From Limnochorda sp. L945t (lineage in GTDB: Bacteria > Bacillota > Limnochordia > Limnochordales > Geochordaceae), in the NCBI RefSeq assembly GCF_035593305.1, contig NZ_CP141615.1:2697722-2761721 (forward strand): a DNA stretch of 64,000 bases, written 5' to 3'. Made by a program: the position numbers and the translations under genes. Of this stretch, positions 1-8,822 are shown piece by piece. Position 1 is the first letter of the stretch. Each line of letters begins with the position of its first letter. The notes beneath the pieces were generated by a model. It was given only the letters and a program-made list of their open reading frames with translations. It was not told the origin of the DNA and made no database searches.

Positions 1-1557
1 GAGAACTTCTACCGGTGGAACCGGGCCTCCAATCTCCAGGAGTTTCGCGAGGGGCTGCGCTACTTCGACGCCGCCTCGCAGAACTGGGCGTACGCCGACG
101 TGGAGGGCAACATCGCCTACTTTGCCGGGGCGGAGCTGCCCCTGCGGGAGGACCTGGAGGCCGGCGCGGTGGACGGCGGGCCATCGTTCGCGCCGTGGCT
201 GTTGCGGGACGGCACGGGTTTGCGCCGTCATGACTGGATCGCCTGGCCGCCGGGCGAGGCGCTTCCGGGCGACCAGGGCATCCCCTTCCGGGTACTGCCC
301 GAGTCGGAGATGCCGCACGTCGTCAATCCCGCCCAGGGCTTCATCGTTTCCGCCAACAACGACCCCGTAGGGGTGACGGCCGGCGGAGACCCGCTGGCGT
401 GGCGCAGAGCCTCCGGCGGCATCTACTACCTGGGGCCGGCGTTCAGCCCCGGCTTCCGAGCGGCGCGCATCACCGAGCGCATCCGGGAACGGGCCCGGCA
501 GGCGGGCAAGCTCACGGTGCAGGACGCCATGGCCATCCAGAGCGACGTCGTGGAGCTCGAGGCGAAGCGCTTGCTGCCTTTCTTGCTGCGAGCCTGGGAG
601 CGGGCCGGCCTCGGGGAGAAAGCGGTGCCCCAGCTGGCAGCCCTTCGCTCCTCCCGGATGGCGGAGGCCATCGGTTACCTGCAGGATTGGGACGGCTCGA
701 CGCCCACGGGACTGCCGGAGGGGTGGGATGGCTCGCCCGGCGTCGCCATTGCTTCCCATGGCCCGGGACAGGCGGTGCGCCCCGCCCACGAGCCGTCGGT
801 GCAGGAGGTCCGGGCCAGCGTGGCGGCCACGTTGTTCAACGTGTGGGTCGGGCAGCTCATCCGGGCCACCGTGGATGCGGCCGTGACGAGAGTCTCCCCG
901 GACCTTCCCTTGCCCGACGGGACGATGGCGGTCAAGGCGATCCTCTACCAGCTGGAGCACTTCGACCGCACCCGGGGCAAGGGCGTTTCGGGCCTCCAGT
1001 TTTTCGACGTGCCCGACCTCGCCCTCGACCCGGCCGACGAGCGGGATCTGCTGCTCTTGAGCAGCCTCGACAGAGCGCTCGGGCTCCTGACGGGGCCGGT
1101 CTTCGAGCCCGCCTTCGGCAAGGTACGGGATCTGTCGGATCTGCGGTGGGGCAAACTGCACCGCCTGGTGCTGGCGCATCCTCTCGGCGGGACCTTCGGC
1201 ATCCCGCCCGCGGGAGGCTTCGACGCCCCGGAGTACGCCGCCGGGCTTCCCGTGGACGGGGGATTCGAGGTGGTCGACGCGTCGGGCTTCGACCCCAGAG
1301 CCACCACGCCCCAGGCGTTCCGCTTCAGCGGCGGGCCGTCGATGCGCCTGGTCGTGGAGATGAGACCCGGCGCCGTCACCGCTTATAACGTCATCCCCGG
1401 CGGGCAGGCGGCCGGTGCAGGAGCGGGCCCGCACTTCGCCGACCTATTGCCCGCCTGGCTCTCCAACCAGGCGTACCGGATCCCGTTCACGCAGCAGGAG
1501 GTGGAGGCGGCGGCAGAGCGAGCGTGGGTCATGTCGCCTGCTGCCGGACAGCCCTGA
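1..1557 (+). CDS. Penicillin acylase family protein, 5'-truncated
   Basis: The reading frame is open from the first base, so the gene starts upstream of the window; 518 C-terminal residues are present. Near the left edge YADVEGNIAYF, and further on NPAQGFIVSANNDPVG, are signatures of the N-terminal-nucleophile penicillin amidase family (penicillin and acyl-homoserine lactone acylases, S45). These hydrolyse amide-linked acyl groups, usually in the periplasm or outside the cell. The signal peptide, alpha chain and autocatalytic Gly-Ser cleavage site that creates the nucleophile would lie upstream and cannot be checked. A GTG at 100 could be mistaken for the start, but homology runs through it. 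A strong terminator follows 12 bases after the stop. The substrate cannot be predicted. Confidence 0.85.
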   Translation, partial: ENFYRWNRASNLQEFREGLRYFDAASQNWAYADVEGNIAYFAGAELPLREDLEAGAVDGGPSFAPWLLRDGTGLRRHDWIAWPPGEALPGDQGIPFRVLPESEMPHVVNPAQGFIVSANNDPVGVTAGGDPLAWRRASGGIYYLGPAFSPGFRAARITERIRERARQAGKLTVQDAMAIQSDVVELEAKRLLPFLLRAWERAGLGEKAVPQLAALRSSRMAEAIGYLQDWDGSTPTGLPEGWDGSPGVAIASHGPGQAVRPAHEPSVQEVRASVAATLFNVWVGQLIRATVDAAVTRVSPDLPLPDGTMAVKAILYQLEHFDRTRGKGVSGLQFFDVPDLALDPADERDLLLLSSLDRALGLLTGPVFEPAFGKVRDLSDLRWGKLHRLVLAHPLGGTFGIPPAGGFDAPEYAAGLPVDGGFEVVDASGFDPRATTPQAFRFSGGPSMRLVVEMRPGAVTAYNVIPGGQAAGAGAGPHFADLLPAWLSNQAYRIPFTQQEVEAAAERAWVMSPAAGQP

Positions 1558-1568
1558 GACAAAAAGGG

Positions 1569-1596
1569 GCGGCGGGCCCAATGGCCCGCCGCTTTT
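1569..1596 (+). terminator. Rho-independent terminator after the acylase gene
   Basis: A perfect 10-bp GC-rich stem (1569-1578 with 1583-1592) and a 4-base loop are followed by TTTT. It lies 12 bases downstream of the stop at 1557, as expected for an intrinsic terminator. Confidence 0.85.
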
Positions 1597-1647
1597 GCCT
1601 TGCGCACGGGGGGCTTGCCGTACGCGCAGCGCAAGAATGAAGGGGTG

Positions 1648-1788
1648 CTAGAACGCTCCGACCAGTCCTAGCGCGCAGGCCGCACAAAGCCCCGCGGCCG
1701 CCAGCGCCATCCCCACGAACGCTACCGAAATCGCCGTCGCAATCGCGGCACAGACCGCACCGCAGAACCGGCGCTTGACCTCCGTCAC
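1648..1788 (-). CDS. Possible small single-span membrane protein (46 aa)
   Basis: A short GTG-initiated frame encodes a basic N-terminus (TEVKRR) followed by a long hydrophobic stretch rich in Ala, Val and Cys (four Cys in all), resembling a one-pass membrane peptide. A G-rich stretch lies upstream of the GTG, and a TATACT hexamer on the minus strand (1814-1819) sits at a reasonable distance for a -10 element. The frame is open further upstream, but that part is Arg- and Pro-rich and looks non-coding. No family recognised. It could be chance; the coherent hydrophobic profile and the promoter-like box are the only support. Confidence 0.3.
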   Translation of the reverse strand: MTEVKRRFCGAVCAAIATAISVAFVGMALAAAGLCAACALGLVGAF

Positions 1789-1937
1789 TGCCTCATCGCC
1801 CCCCGCCGAGGCGAGTATACGGCCGGGCGCTTGCCAGACCGTTGCGCGGCGCTTGCAAAAAGCTTGCGAGGAGTACGGAAGCCGCGCCGGGAAAGGACAT
1901 CGACAACGTTTCGCGTGGAGAGGGTCGGCCACCGGAT

Positions 1938-3203
1938 ATGGCACCGCGTGGAAAAGTCGTACTCACGGCCGTGGCGGCGCTCGCCGGAGCGATGGCACAA
2001 GCCCTCGCTCCCGGAGTGCGGGCCGGCGCCCCGCCGGCTCCCGCGCCGGAGCAGGTCGTGCAGGCCGCCTGGCAGGCCGTCGCGGACCATTACTTCGACT
2101 CCACGTACGGGGGCGTCGACTGGCAGCGAGCCCGGGCGACCTACCTACGCCGGGCCGCCGAGCCCGGCGCCGACGGATATGCCCTCGCGTCGGAGATGGT
2201 CGCCCTGCTGAAGGATCCCGGCACTTACGTCCTGCGGCCGCAACAACGGGCGAAGCTCGACGAAGAGGAACGCCGGCTCCGGGTCGACGTGGTGGGGATC
2301 GGGGTGCTGCTCAGCGCCGGACCCGGCGGCACTCCTATGGTGCGCCAGGTCTTGCCCGGCGGGCCCGCCCAGCAGGCGGGCGTGCGCCAGGGGATGCTCG
2401 TGCTGGAAGTGGACGGGCAGGACGTGCGCAAGCTGTCCATCACCCAGGTGGCTGACCGGATCCGGGGCGCCGCGGGTACGAAGGTCCGCCTGGTCGTCAT
2501 GGCTCCCGGGGGCGCTCGCCAGGCCTTGACCCTGACCCGGCGAGCCGTCTCGAGCGCCCCTCAGCCGTCGGGCCGGCTCCTGCAGGGGGAAAACATCGGC
2601 TACATCTACCTGCCCCACTTCCACGAAGGGATGGAGACGGCGTTCCTGGCAGAACTGCGCAAGCTGATCCGGACCCGGGCGCTCATCCTCGACCTGCGCA
2701 CCAGCTTTTCCGGGGGGTCGCTCGGGACCCTGTCCCACATCGCGGGGTTGCTGGCCGAAGGGCAGGCGCTGGGCATCCTGACGAGCCGGGAGGAGGTCTT
2801 CCCACTGCCGGCGGTCAAGGCCGAGAGCTCCTCCAACCCCCTCGTGCCCGCTCCCACGGCTATCGACGCGTACGCCAGGCCTGTGGCCGTCCTCATCGAC
2901 GAGAGCACCACGTTCGGCATCCTGGCGTTCGCGCTTCAAGAGATGGGGCGGGCAGTGCTGGTGGGACGTCCCACCCAGCCCGCAACGGGCGATACCCAGC
3001 AGCGCTGGGAGCTTCCGGGCGGGGGCCTCATCCAGGTGACGTCGGGGCGCTTTTTCTCCTCCCGGGGCCGCCCGCTGGTAGGCCCGGTGGTGCCCGACGT
3101 CACGGTGCCCATGGACGATGAGTGGCTGCGTGCCTGGTACGACGGGTCAGACCTGGACGTCCGGCGGGCGATCCAGGCGTTGCGGCAGCGAGGCGCCGTC
3201 TGA
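1938..3203 (+). CDS. S41 (C-terminal processing peptidase)-like protein, probably catalytically inactive
   Basis: ATG at 1938 gives 421 residues and a normal signal peptide (basic MAPRGK, hydrophobic core, Ala-rich cleavage region), so it is preferred to the longer frame from 1842. A helical N-terminal region is followed by a PDZ domain (about residues 116-195, with VGIGVLL and PAQQAGVRQGMLVLEV) and an S41-like core (LILDLRTSFSGG). CtpA enzymes carry a catalytic Ser in a SASE-type motif followed by a Lys in a GKG motif. Here the equivalent stretch is ESTTFGILAFAL and the Lys region is VGRPTQPATGDTQQ, so neither Ser nor Lys is in place. It is probably an exported peptide-binding pseudoprotease. 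Its last 57 bases overlap the convergent FtsH-like gene. Confidence 0.8.
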   Translation: MAPRGKVVLTAVAALAGAMAQALAPGVRAGAPPAPAPEQVVQAAWQAVADHYFDSTYGGVDWQRARATYLRRAAEPGADGYALASEMVALLKDPGTYVLRPQQRAKLDEEERRLRVDVVGIGVLLSAGPGGTPMVRQVLPGGPAQQAGVRQGMLVLEVDGQDVRKLSITQVADRIRGAAGTKVRLVVMAPGGARQALTLTRRAVSSAPQPSGRLLQGENIGYIYLPHFHEGMETAFLAELRKLIRTRALILDLRTSFSGGSLGTLSHIAGLLAEGQALGILTSREEVFPLPAVKAESSSNPLVPAPTAIDAYARPVAVLIDESTTFGILAFALQEMGRAVLVGRPTQPATGDTQQRWELPGGGLIQVTSGRFFSSRGRPLVGPVVPDVTVPMDDEWLRAWYDGSDLDVRRAIQALRQRGAV

Positions 3204-5006
3204 GCCGACCGCTGCAGGTATCTGTTGTGGCGGCGCCCCGGAGCGCCCGTCCGCTCCGTCGAGCTGCCCGTCGTCGAACAGCCGGGCCAGTTCGGCGATT
3301 TCAGGGCCGGTGATCTCGTGGCGATCGAGCAGCCGGCGGGCGATGGCGTGTACCAGGGGCGCGTTGGCGGCGAGCAGCTCCGAGACCTTGGCCTTCTCCC
3401 GCTCGAGCAGGCGGTTGATCCGGGCCTTCAGCTCGTCGTCGGGGGCGCCGGCGCCCAGTGCCCGGTACGAGTAGAGGGTGCCGTCCATCCCGTAGGTGCC
3501 GATGTAGGAGGCCGCCAGGCGCGTGGCCGTCTCGAGGTCCCCCGCAGCGCCCGAGAGGCGGGTGCCGAGGAACAGCTCCTCGGCGGCCCGCGCCGCCAGG
3601 CTCACCTGGATATTGGCGAGCAGCTCCTCCTGGGTCGTGGAGTAGCGTTCGACGACGGGGCGCGTGGCGGAGAACCCCAGCGCCTCGCCGTGGCGGATGA
3701 TGGTGGTCTTCACGATGCGTTCGTGAGGCAACAGGCGCAGCTGGGCGACGGCGTGCCCCGCCTCGTGGTATGCCACCCGGCGGCGTTCCTCGGGCAGCAT
3801 GGAGCGCAGGGGCTGCTTGAGGCCCCACTCGTGCACTTCCCGGGCGTAGGTGATGTCGTCGTACGTGACCCGCCTGCGGCCGTCGAAGTGGGCCTTGACC
3901 ACTGCCTCGTTGATGACGTGGCGGATCTTGGCCGGCGTGTAGCCCACCATGTCGGCCGCCAGCTCGTCGAGACGCTGCTCCAAGCCGGGGTCGTGGGCGA
4001 CCTTGCCCAGGTAATACTGGATGACCTCCTTGCGCCCCTCGAAGTCGGGCGGCCCCACCACGATCTGCCGGTCGAAGCGCCCCGGCCGCAGCAGGGCAGG
4101 GTCCAGCACCTCCGGGGCGTTGGTCGCCGCCATGGTGAAGACGATGGGCTGGGGGCCAGGCGCCGGCCGGAACCCCAGGCGCCGCAGGAGCCGCGCCCAC
4201 CACCGGGTCTCGAGGCGCGGCGGATCCATTTGGAGCAGCAGCTCGTTGAGCAGCCCCATGCCCCCGAATATGGGAAACGCCGCCCCGGCCCGCTGGTTGG
4301 TGCGACTCACGCCGATGGCGTCGAACTCGTCGAGGAAGACGATGCAGGCGCCGTGCTCGAGGGCGAGCCGGCGCGCCTTTCGGTACATGTTCATGATCTT
4401 CAGGTTGGAGACCCCGAAGAACATGTTTTGCACGCTGGCAGCCGAGAGGTAGCCGAAGGGAACTCCCGCCTCCGAGGCGATAGCCTGGGCCAGGTAAGAC
4501 TTACCCGTGCCCGGGGGTCCGACCAGCAGCATCCCGCGGGAGACCTCGCCACCCATCTGTTTGAAGCCCGTCACACCCTTCAGGAGCGTGACGACGCGCC
4601 GGGCCTGCTCGAGCACCTCCGGGTTGCCCCGGTAGTCGTCGAACGTGACGCCCGTCTCTCCGGGCTCGATCCAGTAGATCTGGGCCCGGCCCAGGAACCA
4701 GAAGATGGCCACGAACTGGATGATGGCCATGAAGATGAAGAGCAGGATGCTGAAGACCTGGCGGGCGACCGTGAGGGTCCACGCCAGCGTGGTGCCCGGG
4801 TCGAGGAAGTACCAGCGTGTGTAGAGCGCGGCGGCCACCAGGGCCCACAGGAGGGCCCGCCACCGGATCCACCATACCCGCCACCGGTTGGCCCCGGCCG
4901 CCGGTCTGGCCCGGGTGCGGCCGCGGACAGCTCTGGGCGCCTTTGCCGGGCCAGGCGCCGGTGCGGGGGGCGCTGATGGCGCCGGAAGAGCTGCCACCGG
5001 CCTCAC
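3147..5006 (-). CDS. FtsH-like membrane AAA+ zinc metalloprotease
   Basis: 619 residues. Two membrane spans (about 51-68 and 84-105) are joined by only about 15 residues, so the usual FtsH extracytoplasmic domain is nearly absent. The AAA+ module has Walker A GPPGTGKS (163-170), pore motif FFGV, Walker B IVFLDE (222-227) and the RPGRFDR arginine-finger region. The M41 protease has HEAGH (414-418) and the third zinc ligand Asp490 in GAAGDLETAT. All catalytic residues are intact, so ATP-driven degradation of membrane or cytosolic proteins is expected. The N-terminus is a 40-residue Pro/Ala/Arg-rich tail. The GTG start has GAGAGGGG upstream. The minimal periplasmic part suggests a paralogue rather than the housekeeping FtsH. 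Confidence 0.9.
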   Translation of the reverse strand: MRPVAALPAPSAPPAPAPGPAKAPRAVRGRTRARPAAGANRWRVWWIRWRALLWALVAAALYTRWYFLDPGTTLAWTLTVARQVFSILLFIFMAIIQFVAIFWFLGRAQIYWIEPGETGVTFDDYRGNPEVLEQARRVVTLLKGVTGFKQMGGEVSRGMLLVGPPGTGKSYLAQAIASEAGVPFGYLSAASVQNMFFGVSNLKIMNMYRKARRLALEHGACIVFLDEFDAIGVSRTNQRAGAAFPIFGGMGLLNELLLQMDPPRLETRWWARLLRRLGFRPAPGPQPIVFTMAATNAPEVLDPALLRPGRFDRQIVVGPPDFEGRKEVIQYYLGKVAHDPGLEQRLDELAADMVGYTPAKIRHVINEAVVKAHFDGRRRVTYDDITYAREVHEWGLKQPLRSMLPEERRRVAYHEAGHAVAQLRLLPHERIVKTTIIRHGEALGFSATRPVVERYSTTQEELLANIQVSLAARAAEELFLGTRLSGAAGDLETATRLAASYIGTYGMDGTLYSYRALGAGAPDDELKARINRLLEREKAKVSELLAANAPLVHAIARRLLDRHEITGPEIAELARLFDDGQLDGADGRSGAPPQQIPAAVGSDGASLPQRLDRPPDVQV

Positions 5007-5083
5007 CCACGTCCCCTCTCGATGCTTGCCTCGATTATAGCCCGTAGCGTGCCGCTCCGGGGCAAGATATCGCCCGGGAGGGC

Positions 5084-6361
5084 ATGCACGTGCGCCCCGA
5101 CACCATCCGGTGGTTCGCGGTCCTGAGCCTGGTCCCGTTCATCATGGTGCTCGGCAATTCCATGCTGATCCCGGTCCTGCCCGCGATCCGCTCTCACCTC
5201 CACCTTACCATGGTCCAGACCGGCCTGGTGATCACCGCCTTCTCTCTGCCGGCCGCGGTCACCATCCCGTTCGCCGGCGCCCTGTCCGACAGGGTGGGCC
5301 GAAAGGCCGTCATGGTGCCCGCCCTGGTGCTGTACGGCATCGGAGGCATCCTGGCGGGCCTGAGCGCCTGGCTGCTGCCGGGCAGGTTCTGGCCCATCGT
5401 GGGCGCCCGGGTGCTCCAGGGCATCGGTGCCGGCGGCACGTACCAGCTGTCGATGGCGCTGGTCGGAGACATGTTCCAGAGCACGGAGCGCAGCCAGGCC
5501 CTGGGCTGGCTCGAGGCTTCCAACGGGCTCGGCAAGGTGGTGAGCCCGCTTCTGGGAGCACTGGCGGCGCTCGCCTCCTGGTTCTTGCCCTTCTTCCTGT
5601 ACGGCGTGCTGGCGCTGCCGGTCGCCTTCGGCGTGCACCGGGCAGTCAGGGAGAAGGCGCCCCGGCGGGAGGAGGGCGGCGTTGCCCGCTACCTGCGCCA
5701 GATCCCGGAGATCGCCCGGCGGCGGGGTGCCGCCCTGTCGGCCGCCTACGGGGCCGGCATGCTGCTGTTGTTCGCGCTGTTCGGCCTGCTCAGCTTGCTC
5801 AGCGACGAGCTCGAGGCCCGCCATCGCCTCTCGCAGCTCGCGCGGGGCGGCATCATCGCCATCCCGGTGGGGATGATGGCCATCGCCTCATTCACGAGCG
5901 GCCGCTCTCTGCAGACCCGTCCCGAGCGGCTCAAGCCCCTCTCCGTCATCGGGCTGATCTGCGCCGCGGCGGCCCTGGGGGCGCTGGCGTTCGTCAGCCG
6001 GCCGTTGTGGCTCACGATTGCGCTATCGGCGCTGCTCGGGCTCGGGACGGGCCTGACGCTGCCGGCGGTCAACACGCTCATCACCGGTGCCGTCTCCCGT
6101 GACCACAGGGGGGTGGTCACGGCGTTCTACGGCACGGTCCGCTTCGGTGGGGTCGCGGTGGGGCCTCCGCTATTCGGCCTTGCGACGCAGGCTACGGCCA
6201 GGCTCGCCGTCTTCGCCGGCACGGCGCTTGCCCTGGCCGCCCTCGCCTGGGCGCTATCGGTCGTCCGGGTCTCCTCGGGGCCGAGCCCCGCACAGGCCGG
6301 TGGCCCCGCTCAGTTGGCCCCGGCGCCGGGAGGGGTCAAAGGCCAGCCCGACGAGACCTGA
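5084..6361 (+). CDS. MFS transporter
   Basis: 425 residues with about 12 hydrophobic helices in two halves. The major-facilitator loop 2-3 motif GALSDRVGRKAVM is present, as is a GxGxGGTYQ-type helix-5 segment typical of drug:proton antiporters of the Bcr/TetA type. It probably exports a small molecule across the inner membrane using the proton gradient; the substrate is unknown. ATG at 5084 is only a few bases from GGGAGG; the in-frame GTG at 5090 has better spacing and may be the true start. It is divergent from the FtsH-like gene across a 77-base gap that must hold both promoters. Its last 52 bases overlap the convergent parB-like gene. Confidence 0.85.
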   Translation: MHVRPDTIRWFAVLSLVPFIMVLGNSMLIPVLPAIRSHLHLTMVQTGLVITAFSLPAAVTIPFAGALSDRVGRKAVMVPALVLYGIGGILAGLSAWLLPGRFWPIVGARVLQGIGAGGTYQLSMALVGDMFQSTERSQALGWLEASNGLGKVVSPLLGALAALASWFLPFFLYGVLALPVAFGVHRAVREKAPRREEGGVARYLRQIPEIARRRGAALSAAYGAGMLLLFALFGLLSLLSDELEARHRLSQLARGGIIAIPVGMMAIASFTSGRSLQTRPERLKPLSVIGLICAAAALGALAFVSRPLWLTIALSALLGLGTGLTLPAVNTLITGAVSRDHRGVVTAFYGTVRFGGVAVGPPLFGLATQATARLAVFAGTALALAALAWALSVVRVSSGPSPAQAGGPAQLAPAPGGVKGQPDET

Positions 6362-7482
6362 CGCCCGTCCTGGAGCATGGCCGGGGGGTGGGTACCATGC
6401 TTGTGCTTCTTGCGTCTCGCCCTCCTGGCAAGCTCCTTGGCAGCCCGACGCATCGCCTCCCGGCGCCGCGCCGCCAGAGAGGGGTCGTCCACCTCCCGGG
6501 CAAAGGCGATGACCTCGGCGATCCACCGGCTCAGGGTCTCCAGGTAGGCGACCAGGTCCCGGCGCTGTTGCGGGGTGATCGAGACCAGGGCGCCGCCTGC
6601 CAGGGCGGCGAGCACCCGGCGGAAGCGATCGAGCGCTGCGAAGAGCTTCGAAAAGCCCGCGGGCACCTCACCGGCCCCGGCGCTCTCCTCCGCGCCGCCC
6701 GGAGCGTTCCGGCCAGCCGGCTGGCCATCGGCCGCCGCAGCCGCGCCGTCGCCCACCGAAGCCATCAACGGCTCGGCGAGCATCTTGTGCCGGCGGTCGG
6801 AAGAAGCATGGCCCCGGACCATGCGTACTGCCTGCTGGATGTTGACGTTGGGCCCGTTGCGCACCAGCTGGGCGACCTGGCGCGTCTCCGCCTTGCTGAG
6901 ACGGTACTCCAGGACCGCGTCGAGAAGGACGGTCGCGATCCCGGGGCTTCCCAGCCGCGCGGCCAGCGCCTTGGCTTCTGCTACGTGCGATAACGTGAGC
7001 GGGGAGTCTCCCCCGGCGAAGTTGTCGACCAGGGCCGCCTGATGGCGCTCGTCGAGATCCAGCACGTCCAACCAGTCGGTCAGGGTGGTGCGGGGCACCC
7101 CGAGCCGGGCCGCCGCGGCAGCCTTGCTCAGGTGCTCCTGCTCCATGAAGGAGTGGATGGCCAGCGCGCGTTCCATGGGATTGAGATCCTCGCGCTGCAG
7201 GTTTTCGATGAGCTGTATCTGGTGGGCGGTCCCCCTCAGGTCTCGCAGCACCAGCGCCGGCACCGTGTGCTCACCGGCCCGCTTGGCCGCCCGCAACCGG
7301 CGCTCTCCGGAGATCAACCGGTAGCTGCCGCCCTCGAGAGGTGTCACCAGGACGGGATGCAGCATGCCGACTTCTCGCAAGGACTGGGCCAACCCGTCGA
7401 GAGCATCGTCACGAAACGTACGGCGCACCTGGTTGGGGTCCACCACGATCCTGTCGATGGGAACCAGGCGGTACTCCGCCAC
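6310..7482 (-). CDS. ParB/Spo0J-family DNA-binding protein
   Basis: 390 residues. The N-terminal ParB CTPase domain carries GERRLRAA (CTP/phosphate contact) and ENLQREDLNP, followed by a helix-turn-helix region (AAARLGVPRTTLTDWL). The C-terminal part is low-complexity with a long helix and a Lys/His-rich tail, and may dimerise. The family clamps DNA at parS sites for chromosome segregation or nucleoid occlusion (ParB, Noc). The GTG start is set by a strong AAGGAGG about 8 bases upstream (7491-7497). No parA/soj is adjacent and no parS-like palindrome was spotted here, so this may be a Noc-like or accessory ParB rather than the origin Spo0J. Confidence 0.85.
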   Translation of the reverse strand: MAEYRLVPIDRIVVDPNQVRRTFRDDALDGLAQSLREVGMLHPVLVTPLEGGSYRLISGERRLRAAKRAGEHTVPALVLRDLRGTAHQIQLIENLQREDLNPMERALAIHSFMEQEHLSKAAAAARLGVPRTTLTDWLDVLDLDERHQAALVDNFAGGDSPLTLSHVAEAKALAARLGSPGIATVLLDAVLEYRLSKAETRQVAQLVRNGPNVNIQQAVRMVRGHASSDRRHKMLAEPLMASVGDGAAAAADGQPAGRNAPGGAEESAGAGEVPAGFSKLFAALDRFRRVLAALAGGALVSITPQQRRDLVAYLETLSRWIAEVIAFAREVDDPSLAARRREAMRRAAKELARRARRKKHKHGTHPPAMLQDGRQVSSGWPLTPPGAGAN

Positions 7483-7671
7483 GGCCCGAACTTACCTCCT
7501 TCGTGCTCGTGCCAGTCCAAGCCATGGCTCGCAAAACGGGCGACCGTCCGCTGGAGGCCAGGCAAGATGGGGTGTTGCCGCCCTACAAGATTCAGGCCGA
7601 ATCGGCGTTTCCCTCTTCATTTCGGGAATGGAAGCGGGTATCGCGGGATGGCCGTGGGCGGGGCAGGCTCG

Positions 7672-7706
7672 AAGAAACCGGTGCCTCCGCCAAACGGAGG
7701 CACCGG
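7672..7706 (-). terminator. Intrinsic terminator after the envelope-protein genes
   Basis: A 12-bp perfect stem (7678-7689 with 7695-7706), read on the minus strand, is followed by TTTCTT. It lies about 35 bases downstream of the stop of the secreted-protein gene at 7741 and separates that unit from the parB-like gene. The rest of 7483-7740 shows nothing beyond the parB ribosome-binding site. Confidence 0.8.
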
Positions 7707-7740
7707 GGGTGATCCACGAGCGGCGGGGTACGTCCCAGCG

Positions 7741-8775
7741 TCACAGGACGACCGCGTCGATGACGGGGGCCTCTTTCCACCCCGGGGCCGGCCCGATGGA
7801 GGCGACCAGGACCGTGCCCGGGTCGAGCTTGCGGGCGCCGCCCTGTACCAGCAGGCCCGTCGGCGCGGCCACCGGGCCGCTCAGCCCGGCACCCACCATG
7901 CTCACGCCCTGCCCGGAGCTGACGGCCTCGTCCAGGCCAAGCGTGGCGCCCAGGAGCGTCCCGTCGATGGCCCACACGAGCCCGGAGGCGCTGAGCTTGC
8001 CGGCCCGGCCCAGGCTCGGCGACTCCACCTCGTCCACGGTCGCGATGCCGACCGCTCCCCGCGGCAGCACCAGCGCCCCGTCCACGCGGAGATCGTCCAT
8101 CACCACGAAGTGCACCCTCTGCCCCACGGAGCTGGCGCTCCCCCGCTCGTTGCTGAGGGTCCCGAGCAACTGTACCCGGACGTTGCCCGTGTTGCGGGCG
8201 ATCTTGACGACCTTGGTCTGGATGGGTGTCGGCGCCGTGCCGCCCCAGACCTCACGGCCCAGCCTGTCGACCCGGTCGAGGATGCCGCCCGGCTGCTCTT
8301 TGCCGTAGAGCAGGGTTTCGAGCCAGGCGACCCGCTCTTGTAGCGACTTGAGCGGGGGCTCTGCCGGCGACTTCGGCAGATCCACGCTCTTGTTGCGGCT
8401 GGCCAGCTCCCACTCGTACAACGCCTGGTTGATGGTCCACTCCACCGCCAGCTCCTTGCTGAAGACCGATCGGTTGGGGTCGCCCAGGCTCACCACCTGC
8501 AGGAGCTGGTCGACCCGCCCGACCAGGCTCGGGCTGACCTTCTGCTGCCAGTCAGCCCCGTACAAGAGCGTGGTCACCGCGTCCACCTGGTCGCGCAAGC
8601 CCGTACCTGCCGGGGGCTCTTTGCCCGTGACGGCCGCATAGATGCGCTGGATCTTCTGGCTCAGGGGCACGCCCGTCACCGCCGCGCGCGCCCCGCCGGC
8701 CCACCCCACCGCCAGCAATACCCCGACCAAGACCACGAGACCCGCTGCCACCGAGCCCGTCCGTCGGCTCCTCAT
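7741..8775 (-). CDS. Uncharacterised secreted protein with LYG-type repeats
   Basis: 344 residues from ATG at 8775, which has AGGAGGG upstream; a longer TTG-initiated frame to 8826 is less likely. An Arg-rich start and hydrophobic segment form a signal peptide or N-terminal anchor ending near GGARAA. Three related segments follow (KIQRIYAAVTGKEPPAG, DAVTTLLYGADW, VAWLETLLYGKEQPGG), each a short helix ending in LYG or a similar turn. The C-terminal half is beta-rich and resembles domains that carry a surface-exposed parameter (RGAVGIATVDEVES). No family recognised. It lies 47 bases downstream of the SLH-barrel gene and just before a terminator, so it is probably the last gene of that envelope transcript and may be a partner of the barrel. 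Confidence 0.75.
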   Translation of the reverse strand: MRSRRTGSVAAGLVVLVGVLLAVGWAGGARAAVTGVPLSQKIQRIYAAVTGKEPPAGTGLRDQVDAVTTLLYGADWQQKVSPSLVGRVDQLLQVVSLGDPNRSVFSKELAVEWTINQALYEWELASRNKSVDLPKSPAEPPLKSLQERVAWLETLLYGKEQPGGILDRVDRLGREVWGGTAPTPIQTKVVKIARNTGNVRVQLLGTLSNERGSASSVGQRVHFVVMDDLRVDGALVLPRGAVGIATVDEVESPSLGRAGKLSASGLVWAIDGTLLGATLGLDEAVSSGQGVSMVGAGLSGPVAAPTGLLVQGGARKLDPGTVLVASIGPAPGWKEAPVIDAVVL

Positions 8776-8822
8776 CTCAGCCAAGCCCTCCTCTTGCCTC
8801 CCCGAAGGGGGGTCGTAGACCC

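Noticed and set aside
3225-4976. Long plus-strand frame opposite the FtsH-like gene
   Set aside because: Antisense of a gene with intact HEAGH and Walker motifs; amino-acid composition is typical of shadow frames.
6310-8775. parS site near the parB-like gene
   Set aside because: No TGTTnCACGTGAAACA-like palindrome was seen here; CACGTG words elsewhere lack the flanks.
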